Source: Bacillota bacterium (lineage in GTDB: Bacteria > Bacillota > Clostridia > Acetivibrionales > DSM-1351). From it: DNA of 41,796 bases. Both the position numbers and the translations under genes were made by a program. Under the pieces are notes generated by a model, which was given only the letters and a program-made list of their open reading frames with translations, was not told the DNA's origin and made no database searches. The stretch spans positions 1-41,796 of the forward strand of contig JAEZIU010000325.1 in the NCBI GenBank assembly GCA_023436485.1, in the 5' to 3' direction. The first letter of the stretch is position 1, and each line of letters opens with the position of its first letter. Positions 16,894 to 25,921 of this stretch are shown one piece after another.

Positions 16894-17075
16894 CCGGCTA
16901 CCCTCTCGACCGCCTCTACGAGGAGGTAGCCTTTTTGTCCTACTACCTGCACTGGGATTATAAAACCGTGCTGGGCTTGGAGCATTTTGAGAGAGAGCGC
17001 TGGTGCAGTGAAGTAAGTGAAATAAACAAGAAGCTCAACGGAGATGAGGGCAAGAAAGATTTCTTTGAGGTTTAG
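16890..17075 (+). CDS. DUF6760-like small protein lacking a normal start codon
   Basis: The frame from 16890 encodes 61 residues, beginning (I)TGYPLDRLYEEVAFLSYY and containing LEHFERERW. I recognise this as the DUF6760-type small protein usually placed between tube genes in eCIS. The frame has no ATG, GTG or TTG near its start. The expected first codon is ATA at 16890, overlapping the upstream stop as ATAA, where relatives would be expected to use GTGA or ATGA. Alternatively a -1 slip on the G5 run (16883-16887) could fuse it to the upstream protein. The coding sequence itself is intact and ends just before the ribosome site of tube 2, so it is likely expressed. Confidence 0.75.
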   Translation: MTGYPLDRLYEEVAFLSYYLHWDYKTVLGLEHFERERWCSEVSEINKKLNGDEGKKDFFEV

Positions 17076-17084
17076 GAGGATACC

Positions 17085-17558
17085 ATGGCATATATATTAA
17101 ATTTGGGAGAAAGAAGAAAGTGGGTTCCAGGGTATAGACAGGATCCATACCTTGCATATAACTTTGTAGTGGAGATCGATGGTATTGTCGTTGCGGGATT
17201 TACTGATGTATCAGGCCTGAGTATTGAAACCCAGGTGGAGCGTAAAACCTTCGGAGGAGAAAACCACAAAGAATATACATTTCTAACTCAGACAAAATAC
17301 AGCGATATAACCTTAAAACACGGAATTACAAATGACGACTATTTATGGAACTGGTACCAAAGAGTTATTAATGGCCGTATAACCAGAAAAAACGGTTCTA
17401 TATGCCTGTTGGACCATATGGGTGATCCAATGTTGTGGTGGGATTTCCTGGAAGCTTGTCCTATTAAGTGGGAGGGCCCGGCATTTAGTGCCACAAGCAG
17501 TTCTGTAGCAGCAGAAACACTGATATTGACCCATAATGGAATAAACATGCATACATAG
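17085..17558 (+). CDS. Inner tube protein 2 (Afp5-like, gp19 family)
   Basis: This 157-residue protein has an AGGAGG site overlapping the previous stop. It shows the gp19 fold pattern: DPYLAYNFVVEIDGIVVAGF, the SGLSIETQVER segment, ITLKHG-type hairpin (DITLKHGITNDDYLWNWY), and the final strand AETLILTHNG. It is a paralogue of tube 1 with a longer N-terminus (MAYILNLGERRKWVPG). Afp5-type proteins form the tube ring next to the baseplate and receive the LysM connector protein encoded further along. Confidence 0.94.
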   Translation: MAYILNLGERRKWVPGYRQDPYLAYNFVVEIDGIVVAGFTDVSGLSIETQVERKTFGGENHKEYTFLTQTKYSDITLKHGITNDDYLWNWYQRVINGRITRKNGSICLLDHMGDPMLWWDFLEACPIKWEGPAFSATSSSVAAETLILTHNGINMHT

Positions 17559-17586
17559 AAACTATAGGATTAAGGACGTAAAGCAT

Positions 17587-19065
17587 ATGATTAAAACAAA
17601 TAAATTAAACAAATTTAATACGTCCTTTGCACAAAATATACTGAGCAAGTATGGTATCGGTAGGTGGAAAGGTCAATTTTCCAGACTTATTTTTAGAAAC
17701 AGGTCTGATATGGTTTTTGAATCTGGTGAAGGGGAAGAGCCCTTTAATTATACGGAAGTAAAAAAGTACAACACTTTATTAAAAATTTATAAATATATAA
17801 ATAGTAATTCAAAAATAATAATACCAGGAACAAAACAGACGGTTACTTTGAAACCTTCATATATCAAAACCGACAATATCATAAATATTATAACTCCCAC
17901 GGAGATTAGGTTAAATACTAAAACAGAACTGGCAAAACTTATTCAGAAAGTTATATTTAATACCAATAATCAGGAACAGAAATACTTTTTTCATAGTCAA
18001 TCAGAAAAACAAGGTTCAGAAATAAGCGGGTATACAAACAAAACACATAAAGACGATTTAAAAGTAAAAAGCGGAGCTGCTAATTATACCAATAATCAGG
18101 AACAAAAATACTTTTTTCATAGTCAATCAGAAAAACAAGGTTCAGAAATAAGCGGGTATACAAACAAAACATATAATGACGATTCAAAAGCAAAAAGCAA
18201 AGATCCTTATAATAACAAATATGTTTACAATATTGCAAATATCGAGAACAAAGAAAACATTATCTATAATAAAGCAAATACAAAACTGTTTGATACTGAA
18301 AGGGTAATAAAAGAAAAAGAAGCACGAGAACATACATATCAACATATTCTTGAGAAAGAAATAACATATAAAGAGGAACATGATAAAAGCACAGTAGTAC
18401 AACAGAATTTATACAAGTCAGAATTGTCGGACAATATATATGTTCAGCTTAAACAGAGTAAATTAATTCTTAATACTTTTAATGATGTAAATTCATTAAC
18501 CGTCAGTTCATCCGGAATTTTTAAAAACAGGGTTATACACGAAGTCGGTATTGTAAATAAAAACAGTATTATAAATAAAAACAGTAATATAAATAAACTC
18601 CAATCAGCGGAGAAGTTGGGACATCCTCAGAATAGAGATTTACAGAGAAAGCCCATGTTTGACGAAGTACATAGCTTTTCCGAATATGATATGTTTTATA
18701 GTACTCAAAAACAGAATGTTAAGCATAATATTCTGCGAGATAACGAGTTTAAAGAAATAGAATCTGATGAGTACGAAAAATTTGTCCACTTTTTGCCTCA
18801 AAAAAATAATTCAAGTACAAATTTGGTTTTTTACAGACCACAGTTAAAGGATAAAGAACAAAAAGAGCAAGAAAAAAAAGAAATTTTGCCAATGGATGTT
18901 ATGCATGCAGAAAAAAGTGTTTACGCAAAAGCAGCCTCCGCGTCAAAAACGGATAAAAAGCATCAGTCCATGGGAACAGAGGAAGTAAATATGCTGGCAG
19001 ATAGAGTCTTTCAGATACTTGAAAAGAGGTTGGCAATACAAAAAGATCGGAGGGGTCTTAGGTAA
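17587..19065 (+). CDS. Disordered Asn/Lys-rich eCIS protein with tandem repeat
   Basis: The protein has 492 residues between tube 2 and the LysM connector, where Afp has the small Afp6. Most of it is low-complexity and rich in Asn, Lys, Ser and Gln, probably unfolded. A 42-residue segment (NNQEQKYFFHSQSEKQGSEI at its core) is present twice in tandem. The only conserved-looking part is the final helix, LADRVFQILEKRLAIQKDRRG; a similar ending recurs in the large variable proteins at this place in many eCIS clusters. The ribosome site is weak. Its stop overlaps the next ATG, so the two genes are coupled. It may be a flexible assembly factor that docks through the C-terminal helix. Confidence 0.72.
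   Translation: MIKTNKLNKFNTSFAQNILSKYGIGRWKGQFSRLIFRNRSDMVFESGEGEEPFNYTEVKKYNTLLKIYKYINSNSKIIIPGTKQTVTLKPSYIKTDNIINIITPTEIRLNTKTELAKLIQKVIFNTNNQEQKYFFHSQSEKQGSEISGYTNKTHKDDLKVKSGAANYTNNQEQKYFFHSQSEKQGSEISGYTNKTYNDDSKAKSKDPYNNKYVYNIANIENKENIIYNKANTKLFDTERVIKEKEAREHTYQHILEKEITYKEEHDKSTVVQQNLYKSELSDNIYVQLKQSKLILNTFNDVNSLTVSSSGIFKNRVIHEVGIVNKNSIINKNSNINKLQSAEKLGHPQNRDLQRKPMFDEVHSFSEYDMFYSTQKQNVKHNILRDNEFKEIESDEYEKFVHFLPQKNNSSTNLVFYRPQLKDKEQKEQEKKEILPMDVMHAEKSVYAKAASASKTDKKHQSMGTEEVNMLADRVFQILEKRLAIQKDRRGLR
17961..18212 (+). repeat. 126-bp tandem duplication, two copies
   Basis: Copies start at 17961 and 18087 (period 126, 42 codons). The first 80 or so bases are almost identical and the last 40 less so. 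It lies in frame inside the disordered protein, so copy number can change without breaking the gene. Confidence 0.92.
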
Positions 19066-19679
19066 TGGCAGAAAAAGCAAAAATAATCCCACTAGATTTA
19101 CCCGGTGCGGAACCCATTTCAGTAATGTTCAATCCAAATGAATATACTGTTTCCTTTGAAGGAAAATACACCGGAGAAAACGACAAGAAGCAGTTTCAGA
19201 TAGCTGAAACACCTGAGTTTAAAATATCCCTGTTTTATGATACATATGAGAAACGAGCAGATGTAAGGCGTGAAACAATGAAAATAACCAATCTGATTGA
19301 CCCGAGAGTTCCCGGGAAAAAAACAAAAAAGCCACCAACATGTTTGTTTGTATGGGGCGGTTACTCATATCGCGGGGTTATCAGCAAGATTGATCAAAAG
19401 TATACGATGTTTCTGGAAAACGGAACGCCTGTAAGATCATTGCTGGATATCACACTTATATCAGATAAACCTCAAAAGCAGGTTGAACTTGACCAGGGCA
19501 AGGAGGCATGCAGAAAGCTATGGATAGTCAAGAGTGGAGACAGATTGGATCTGATTGCAAATGAAGCACTCAAGGATCCTTTGAAGTGGCGCACAATTGC
19601 TGCTGTTAACGGGATTATCAATCCATTTGGGTTCCCGAACAAAAATGATTTCGGAAGGACTCTGGTCATACCGGATTAA
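19065..19679 (+). CDS. LysM-domain tube-baseplate connector (Afp7/Pvc7-like)
   Basis: This gene encodes 204 residues, with GGAGGGG upstream and an ATG overlapping the previous stop. The N-terminal domain (IPLDLPGAEPISVMFNPNEY) is typical of eCIS and phage LysM connector proteins. Residues about 150-203 form a LysM domain (WIVKSGDRLDLIANEALKDP .. WRTIAAVNGI .. FGRTLVIPD). In these particles the LysM protein joins the tube to the baseplate hub, so the LysM fold is structural here, unlike secreted peptidoglycan-binding LysM proteins. No signal peptide is present. Confidence 0.93.
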   Translation: MAEKAKIIPLDLPGAEPISVMFNPNEYTVSFEGKYTGENDKKQFQIAETPEFKISLFYDTYEKRADVRRETMKITNLIDPRVPGKKTKKPPTCLFVWGGYSYRGVISKIDQKYTMFLENGTPVRSLLDITLISDKPQKQVELDQGKEACRKLWIVKSGDRLDLIANEALKDPLKWRTIAAVNGIINPFGFPNKNDFGRTLVIPD

Positions 19680-19690
19680 GGGTGGAAACT

Positions 19691-20737
19691 ATGGGTACTA
19701 CAAGCGTTGCAAATTATAAGATTAAACTGAACGGAACTGATTTGACTTCAGATTTATTCAATGCAATAGAAACTGTAACTATAGAGGATGAAATAAACAT
19801 GCCTGCTATGTTTCGCATACAGATGAATATGGTTGACAGTAATAAAGGTAAATGGCGGGGGATCGATTTGAAGACCTTCAAGCCCGGAGATAAAATATCG
19901 GTTTTCATGGGACTTGACAAACCTGAAACAATGATAAGCGGGGAGATAACATCTTTGGAACTGCTTGTAGCCGAGCATTCTCTGGTTGAAATAAGAGGAT
20001 ACGATTTACTCCATAGGTTGCGTATGGGAACACGGAACAAGGTTTTTACCAAGAAAAAGGACAGTGAAATAGCCAGCGAAATTGCACGTGAACATGGACT
20101 ATCTCCCCAGGTCGATGATACTAAAACTGTTTATCCCTATGTTTTTCAGAATAATATAAGTAATTATGATTTTTTGCTAAAGAGGGCGGCATATCTTGAT
20201 TACGAGCTTTACGCAGATGATAAGAAATTGTATTTTGTCAAGTCACGTGCTCCGAAAGCCCCCGAGCTTCCGGACTTCAATTACAAAAGGGATTATGAGG
20301 AATTGAATCTTGAGTTAAGGGCTTTAACCAAAGGAAGTAAGGTTACGGTACGTGGATGGAACGTAAAGGAAAAAAAGGAAATGGAATACGTTTCAAAAAA
20401 AGGGGACGAAACCACTAAAATGGGCGGAAAGGAATCCGGCTATGACATAACCGGGAGTACTATTGAACAATCGCCGATAGCTTACTGGGTTGAAAACCTT
20501 ATAGACATGAGCGAGGGCAAAGTTTCTGCAACAGCAGCATACAACAGCCTACTCAGAGAATTTATATCCGGAGAGGGTAAATGTTACGGAAACCCTCAGG
20601 TCAGGGCCGGAAAATCGGTGAAAATTCTAGGAATCGATGAGCGCTTCAGTGGTATCTACTACATAGTTTCATCTATCCATAACATAGATAAAGCAGGTTA
20701 TAAGACGACATTTAGAGTGAAGAGGACTGGAATATGA
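19691..20737 (+). CDS. Baseplate hub, gp27/gpD-like (N-terminal part of Afp8)
   Basis: The protein has 348 residues from the ATG at 19691, 5 bases after AAGGGTGG; an in-frame GTG at 19682 is less likely. It has the late-control D/gp27 pattern: YKIKLNGTDL start, FRIQMNMVD strands, DRLSLEIRGYDLLHRLRMG-type core (VEIRGYDLLHRLRMGTR), and YELYADDKKLYFV. It forms the trimeric hub beneath the tube. In Afp8 this part is fused to the spike; here the two parts are separate genes with a 4-base ATGA overlap, which suggests equal translation. Confidence 0.92.
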   Translation: MGTTSVANYKIKLNGTDLTSDLFNAIETVTIEDEINMPAMFRIQMNMVDSNKGKWRGIDLKTFKPGDKISVFMGLDKPETMISGEITSLELLVAEHSLVEIRGYDLLHRLRMGTRNKVFTKKKDSEIASEIAREHGLSPQVDDTKTVYPYVFQNNISNYDFLLKRAAYLDYELYADDKKLYFVKSRAPKAPELPDFNYKRDYEELNLELRALTKGSKVTVRGWNVKEKKEMEYVSKKGDETTKMGGKESGYDITGSTIEQSPIAYWVENLIDMSEGKVSATAAYNSLLREFISGEGKCYGNPQVRAGKSVKILGIDERFSGIYYIVSSIHNIDKAGYKTTFRVKRTGI

Positions 20738-21309
20738 GTGAAGGCATTAGTATTTCCAATTTTACTGAATTTATTAAAAAAGATGAAAAAGTTTTCGGTG
20801 TAATGATAGGAGTCGTTATTAAGAATGATTCGGCAAATGATTCAGAAAAGCCCGGTCCCGGGTTAGTAAAGGTGCAGATACCTTTACTGGGAATGAAGGA
20901 GTCAAATTGGGCCAGGATAGCATCTTTTATGGCAGGAAAAGAGAGAGGGGCATTTTTCCTTCCCGAAGTGGGTGACGAGGTACTTGTTGCATTTGAAAAC
21001 GGTGACGTGAACAAACCGTTTGTAATCGGAGCCCTGTGGAACGGAAAGGATACTCCGCCGGAAAAGAACAGTGACGGGAAAAACGACATAAGAATTATCA
21101 AGTCACGAAGCGGGAATACTTTTCAGTTCACTGATAAAAGCGGTTCGGAAAAGATTACTATAAGGTCGACTAAAGACATTGAGCTTTTAGCTCCAAATGG
21201 AAAGCTTACGATCAATGCAAAAGAAGTTGAAATTAAGTCCTCAGCAACTACCAAAATTGAGGCATCATCAGACATGACAATAAAGGGATCAACAGTAAAT
21301 ATAAACTAA
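20734..21309 (+). CDS. Central spike, gp5/gpV-like (C-terminal part of Afp8)
   Basis: This 191-residue protein overlaps the hub gene by ATGA. An OB-fold domain comes first (VKVQIPLLGMKESNWARIAS, then GAFFLPEVGDEVLVAFENGD and PFVIGALWNGKD). It is followed by a repetitive beta-strand C-terminus (ITIRSTKDIEL, LTINAKEVEIK, TIKGSTVNI), the usual trimeric beta-helix needle. There is no lysozyme domain as in T4 gp5. The needle pierces the target membrane and carries the PAAR tip encoded next. Confidence 0.94.
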   Translation: MSEGISISNFTEFIKKDEKVFGVMIGVVIKNDSANDSEKPGPGLVKVQIPLLGMKESNWARIASFMAGKERGAFFLPEVGDEVLVAFENGDVNKPFVIGALWNGKDTPPEKNSDGKNDIRIIKSRSGNTFQFTDKSGSEKITIRSTKDIELLAPNGKLTINAKEVEIKSSATTKIEASSDMTIKGSTVNIN

Positions 21310-21365
21310 CTTATTTTGGCTAATTAAAAGATTCAATAGTAAGCAAATAGAAAGGAGAGGTGTAC

Positions 21366-21758
21366 ATGGGACAACCAGCAGCAAAGCAGGGAGACCGCAT
21401 AACTGCAACAGATACTCATATAGAAATGGTTCCGGTAGGATCAGGCACAGTACCGACACCAATACCGAATCCGTTCACAGGGATAATTGACGGAAGTCTC
21501 AGTAATAATGTGAAGATTATGGGCAAACCAGCTGCTACGGTGGACTCGACAGCCACTAATACACCATCTCATGCTCCAAAAGCAGGGCCATTTCAAAAAC
21601 CGCCGAAAAACAAGGGTAAAATTTCAGTGGGTAGTGCCACTGTTAAAATAAATGGAAAAAAAGCAGCCAGAAACGGGGATGCGGCAATTACTTGCAATGA
21701 CCCTGCCGACCAGCCTGTCGGAAAGGTAGTTGCATCCGGATCCGTTAATATAGGCTGA
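21366..21758 (+). CDS. PAAR-domain spike tip (Afp10-like)
   Basis: The product is 130 residues from the ATG at 21366, 8 bases after AAAGGAG; an in-frame GTG at 21360 is too close to that site. It is built from PAAR-type short strands: QPAAKQGDRITATDTHI at the start, NPFTGIIDG, GKPAATVDSTATNTPSHAP and VKINGKKAARNGDAAITCND. It forms the metal-bound cone that sharpens the spike. There is no C-terminal toxin extension, so no cargo is fused to the tip here. Confidence 0.93.
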   Translation: MGQPAAKQGDRITATDTHIEMVPVGSGTVPTPIPNPFTGIIDGSLSNNVKIMGKPAATVDSTATNTPSHAPKAGPFQKPPKNKGKISVGSATVKINGKKAARNGDAAITCNDPADQPVGKVVASGSVNIG

Positions 21759-21851
21759 AAAAATATTAATAAAAATATAACACTATAAAAAGAAAAACTT
21801 TTTATAAGCCAGTGAACTATCATGTGTACACATTGGGGAAATGGAGGGTAT

Positions 21852-22247
21852 ATGGAAGTTATTGATTTTTTGGGAAAAGGACTGAAATATCCTATTTCAG
21901 CGAAAAGATCAAAAGTAATTACTTCTGTCGGAGAGGAATCTATAAAGGAATCTATTATGCTTATTCTGGGGACAGCCAGAGGGGAGCGGGTTATGCGGCC
22001 GGATTTCGGTTGCCGTCTCAACGACATGGTGTTTACATCCAATGACATGGGGTCTGCTACACTGATACAGACATATGTAGATGAGGCTTTACTTAATTGG
22101 GAACCTAGAATAGAAGTACAGAACGTGACGACAACTATGAGTCAGAAGGAGCCTGTTGTAGAAATAAAAATTGAGTATATTGTAAAGTCCAGCAACTGTA
22201 AAGCAAACCTTGTTTATCCATTTTATCTTGAAAGCGTGGGAAAATAA
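21852..22247 (+). CDS. gp25-like baseplate wedge protein (Afp9-like)
   Basis: This encodes 131 residues from the ATG at 21852, preceded by GGAGGG; the ATG at 21822 lacks a ribosome site. The gp25 pattern is plain: FLGKGLKYPI, then ESIKESIMLILGTARGERVMRPDFGC and a helix with LIQTYVDEALLNWEPRIEV. T4 gp25 homologues sit at the sheath-baseplate contact and trigger sheath polymerisation. Length is normal. Its stop directly abuts the ATG of the wedge gene. Confidence 0.95.
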   Translation: MEVIDFLGKGLKYPISAKRSKVITSVGEESIKESIMLILGTARGERVMRPDFGCRLNDMVFTSNDMGSATLIQTYVDEALLNWEPRIEVQNVTTTMSQKEPVVEIKIEYIVKSSNCKANLVYPFYLESVGK

Positions 22248-25200
22248 ATGCCAAATATTTTACCAAAAATTGATCAACGTAGCCAACAAGATTTGGTTGA
22301 CGAATTAAGACGTTTAATATTGTATTACTGCCCTGAATTTGGAGGTATCGATGATATTGCATCAGACAATGAGCTGGATGCACTTATAAATATATTTTCA
22401 AATATGACAGGACATATTACAGATGCACTCAATAAAGCACCGGACAAAAATTTCACAGCTTTTTTAAATCTGATAGGAGTCAGTCCAACATCCCCTATAC
22501 CCGCTAAGGCCCCGCTGGTTTTCAAGCTAAAGGATGACTGGGATAAAGAAGGTTTCATACCTGCCGGAGCAAAAATATCGGCCCAGCCTGAAAATCAGCC
22601 CGAAGTTGTATTTGAGACAAACAGCGACCTTACTGTTATACGACCCGAGTTAATAAGAGCCGTGAGTATAGATCCCAACCAGGACCGGTGGAGCAACTTG
22701 GACTATCTTTTTGCACAGGAGCCTTCAGTAATTGAAGCAGAGTTATTCAGAGGCGAGGATAGGATAACACACCGTTTGTACATAGGAAACTCACAGCTTT
22801 TCAGCTTACCGGGTGCAATGGTAAATCTAAAATTCAATCTGTTTGAACAGACTGCCCCCGGGTTTGACGTTTGGCCTAACCTAACAGATGATAAAAGTAC
22901 TGTTATTGAGTGGTATTACTTTGATGATAAAGGGAATGCACAACCTTTGCAACTGGAGAACGGAAGTAATCAGTGTGACTTAAAAGTCGGCAGTATTTCA
23001 TTTTCAGGTACGAAGTGTATATCCCAAAAACTCATATCAGGTTACAACAAAAGCAATATGCTTAAAAGCTGGAATAATAATTGGATTTATGCCGAATTAA
23101 AATCATCCATAAGTGATGCGGGAGTTATACCGGAATTAGAAAACATTAAGATCAGTGTGGACATTGCAGAGGAAGGACTCAGCCTTGCGACAGCACTATT
23201 CAATAATGCAGCTGTGGATCTGACAAAGGATTTTTATCCATTCGGGGAAAGACCTGTATTTAATGATACATTCTATTTTGCCTGTAATCAGGCTTTTTCC
23301 AAAGGAAATGCAGATGTTACTCTGGATGTAACCCTTTCAGATGCAAAAGAAGCCCCTGATACGGAAAACATAACTATCGCGTGGGAGTGCTGGAACGGAA
23401 GTAAATGGATGGAATTTGCAAGAACCGGCAAATCAGTTGATCCAAATAGTACCGAAGGCAATAAAACTATAATCAATAGTATATCGGGCAGTATTGAGTA
23501 CGATGAAACATGTGCCTTAACCGGCGGTGGAAGAATAAAGTTTAAATGTCCCGAGGGAATACAATCCACCAATATAAACGGTGAAGATAATTTCTGGATT
23601 CGCCTTAGAATTATCAGAGGAAACTATGGAGAAGAAGGCAGATTTAAATACGATGGGTCAATTCCCACATACAACGATCCTACTTTTGTCCCTCCCTCAA
23701 TAAAGGAATTTAAAATAATTCAGTATACTTCTCCGGAAGTTTATCCAGAAAATGTTATCACCGAAAATAACTTTATAATGGTTGATAAAACTGCGGAAGA
23801 TTTGCAAGAAGGAAAACCGTTTAAGCTGTTTTCTCCATGTATTGATACTGATCCTGCTTTATATCTGGGCTTCGACAGGGATATAAGTAATTTGCCCATC
23901 TCAATGTTTTTCCCATTGACGGGGGAGCAAGTCGGAGAGAGTCCGATGGTAGCATGGGAGTATTGGAATGGAAGAAAATGGTTAACCATAACTATCAATG
24001 ACGCTTTAAGGGATTTCACCAGAAGAGAAATACAGCTTCTCAATGTGCCCTTAGATATTGAGAAATCACCTCTTTTTGGAACAGAACAATATTGGATACG
24101 TGCAAGGCTTGAAGAAGGGGGATTCAGTATTTTCCCAAAAATCAATGCAATATACACAAATACGGTATGGGGTGCTAATTCAAATACAGTGGCAAATGAG
24201 ATACTGGGTTCAAGTAACGGTGAACCAAATCAGACATTTCAATTTTCCCGTACACCTGTTTTACCGGGACAGACGGTTAATATACAGGAAATGGTAGGAA
24301 ACGGGCCTTTGACCGAATGGACGGAAGTACAGACATTTTCTTTGTCAGCATCAGACAGCCGACATTATATGTTGGATTCCAATAACGGTGTACTTACGTT
24401 TGGCGACGGGAGAAACGGGATGATTCCTCCGGCAGGAAAAGATAATATCACCTGTTCCTACAGGTTCGGCGGTGGAGCTGCCGGAAATGTAAATGCCGGA
24501 ACTATCAGAAAGATGTGGGATGAATATCCCGGGATAGACTCGGTAGTAAATCCTGTTCCGGCAGATGGCGGTTTTGACAGGGAAGAGATTGAAGATGCAA
24601 AAATACGGGGACCGCACACACTGAAAAGTATGGATAGAGGTATAACCTGTGAAGATATTGAATGGCTGGTGCGGGAAGCAGCCCCTCAGATTGCGCTTGT
24701 TAAATGTTTTCCTACAATGGATAGAAAACTGGATTTCGTACCAGGGAAAGGTACGGTTATTGTGGTTCCGGATTATAATGACCCGAAGCCTGTTCCAAGT
24801 CAGGAACTTCTTAGCGAGATTGACAGGTATCTTGCCTCGCGTATACCCACCATTATGAATATTAAAGGTCAATCTCAACTGGATGTAATAGGACCTGACT
24901 ATATACGTATAGGAGTTGAAGCCGATGTTGTATATTCAACTCCTGAATCCTCAAAGATCATTGAAGGTCGTATTATAGACAATCTCAAAGAGTTCTTAAA
25001 TCCTCTGCGGGGAGGACAGGAGAAAACAGGGTGGACACTTGGTAAGAATCTGTATATTTCTGAGGTCTGTTCTGTTATTAAAAATACTCAGGGAGTCGAC
25101 TATATAACGGACATAACCGTAAAGGCCTCGGTACAATGCTATACGCTGAACATCAGAGCTTTGAACGACGGGTCTTTCAAACCGAGTATACTTTACCCAA

Positions 25201-25865
25201 CGTATAGTGCTGTAAAAACCAGGGATAACCGTATAGTTTTCGCACTGGCACAAAAACTCACACCTGCTAAAGATGTGAAAACCTTGCTTGTAAAAGGCTT
25301 CAGAGAAGGTGATAGAATAACACTCAGTTATAGGAACTGTCCTAAAGAATATTTGATTGTTGAGGCTGTGGAAGGTGATATTTTACAGTGCAGGACTTAC
25401 AGCGGAGAGCCGGTTAAGACGGTTTATCCCGTAGGAAGCGATATTCAGGCAGAAGTTACTCAGGATCTGACTATACGTTCATTCATACTCAATCAAATCT
25501 CAGACCAACTAGAGACATTCTACATTAAGATAGCAGTCCCGGAAGCACGCGACACCGTTTATCTGTGCAGGAATGATGAATATACAAATACAACACCTCT
25601 GAAAATCAGAGAAGTACGTGCCGGAGATGTCTTTCTGGAGGAAGATGAGCTGGTATACAGCGGTGAACATATTATAAACAAAAAACTCGAATTGAAATTT
25701 CCATACCTTCTGAACGGAGATACAAATATAATCCATGATTTAAGCAGTACAAAGGCAGAATGCCGTATTGGAGAGATATTAAAGGAGGACAGAAGGTATC
25801 TGGAAAAAATAAGTGATGCATCGGGGGCAGATACTTGTGGTTATTGTTTTCCAAAGGAGGAATAA
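22248..25865 (+). CDS. Large baseplate-J wedge protein (Afp11-like)
   Basis: The protein has 1205 residues, started at the ATG just after the gp25 stop. The N-terminus (MPNILPKIDQRSQQDLVDEL, then LNKAPDKNFTAFLNLIGV) matches the eCIS-type putative baseplate assembly protein. The baseplate-J core lies at about 720-1000 with LTFGDGRNGMIPPAG, GGGAAGNVNAGTIRKM and GWTLGKNLYISEV. Internal repeats of the form WECWNGSKWMEF, WEYWNGRKWLTI suggest beta-sandwich decoration. It forms the wedge that surrounds the hub and changes shape on triggering. A C-terminal CGYC pair is present. Confidence 0.94.
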   Translation: MPNILPKIDQRSQQDLVDELRRLILYYCPEFGGIDDIASDNELDALINIFSNMTGHITDALNKAPDKNFTAFLNLIGVSPTSPIPAKAPLVFKLKDDWDKEGFIPAGAKISAQPENQPEVVFETNSDLTVIRPELIRAVSIDPNQDRWSNLDYLFAQEPSVIEAELFRGEDRITHRLYIGNSQLFSLPGAMVNLKFNLFEQTAPGFDVWPNLTDDKSTVIEWYYFDDKGNAQPLQLENGSNQCDLKVGSISFSGTKCISQKLISGYNKSNMLKSWNNNWIYAELKSSISDAGVIPELENIKISVDIAEEGLSLATALFNNAAVDLTKDFYPFGERPVFNDTFYFACNQAFSKGNADVTLDVTLSDAKEAPDTENITIAWECWNGSKWMEFARTGKSVDPNSTEGNKTIINSISGSIEYDETCALTGGGRIKFKCPEGIQSTNINGEDNFWIRLRIIRGNYGEEGRFKYDGSIPTYNDPTFVPPSIKEFKIIQYTSPEVYPENVITENNFIMVDKTAEDLQEGKPFKLFSPCIDTDPALYLGFDRDISNLPISMFFPLTGEQVGESPMVAWEYWNGRKWLTITINDALRDFTRREIQLLNVPLDIEKSPLFGTEQYWIRARLEEGGFSIFPKINAIYTNTVWGANSNTVANEILGSSNGEPNQTFQFSRTPVLPGQTVNIQEMVGNGPLTEWTEVQTFSLSASDSRHYMLDSNNGVLTFGDGRNGMIPPAGKDNITCSYRFGGGAAGNVNAGTIRKMWDEYPGIDSVVNPVPADGGFDREEIEDAKIRGPHTLKSMDRGITCEDIEWLVREAAPQIALVKCFPTMDRKLDFVPGKGTVIVVPDYNDPKPVPSQELLSEIDRYLASRIPTIMNIKGQSQLDVIGPDYIRIGVEADVVYSTPESSKIIEGRIIDNLKEFLNPLRGGQEKTGWTLGKNLYISEVCSVIKNTQGVDYITDITVKASVQCYTLNIRALNDGSFKPSILYPTYSAVKTRDNRIVFALAQKLTPAKDVKTLLVKGFREGDRITLSYRNCPKEYLIVEAVEGDILQCRTYSGEPVKTVYPVGSDIQAEVTQDLTIRSFILNQISDQLETFYIKIAVPEARDTVYLCRNDEYTNTTPLKIREVRAGDVFLEEDELVYSGEHIINKKLELKFPYLLNGDTNIIHDLSSTKAECRIGEILKEDRRYLEKISDASGADTCGYCFPKEE

Positions 25866-25921
25866 TTCAATGATGTGCCGTTGAAAAATCACAAATAGAT
25901 TCATGAAAGGAGGTACCAGAA

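Noticed and set aside
17961..18212. CRISPR-like repetition
   Set aside because: Two long in-frame copies with no short spacers; it is a coding tandem duplication.
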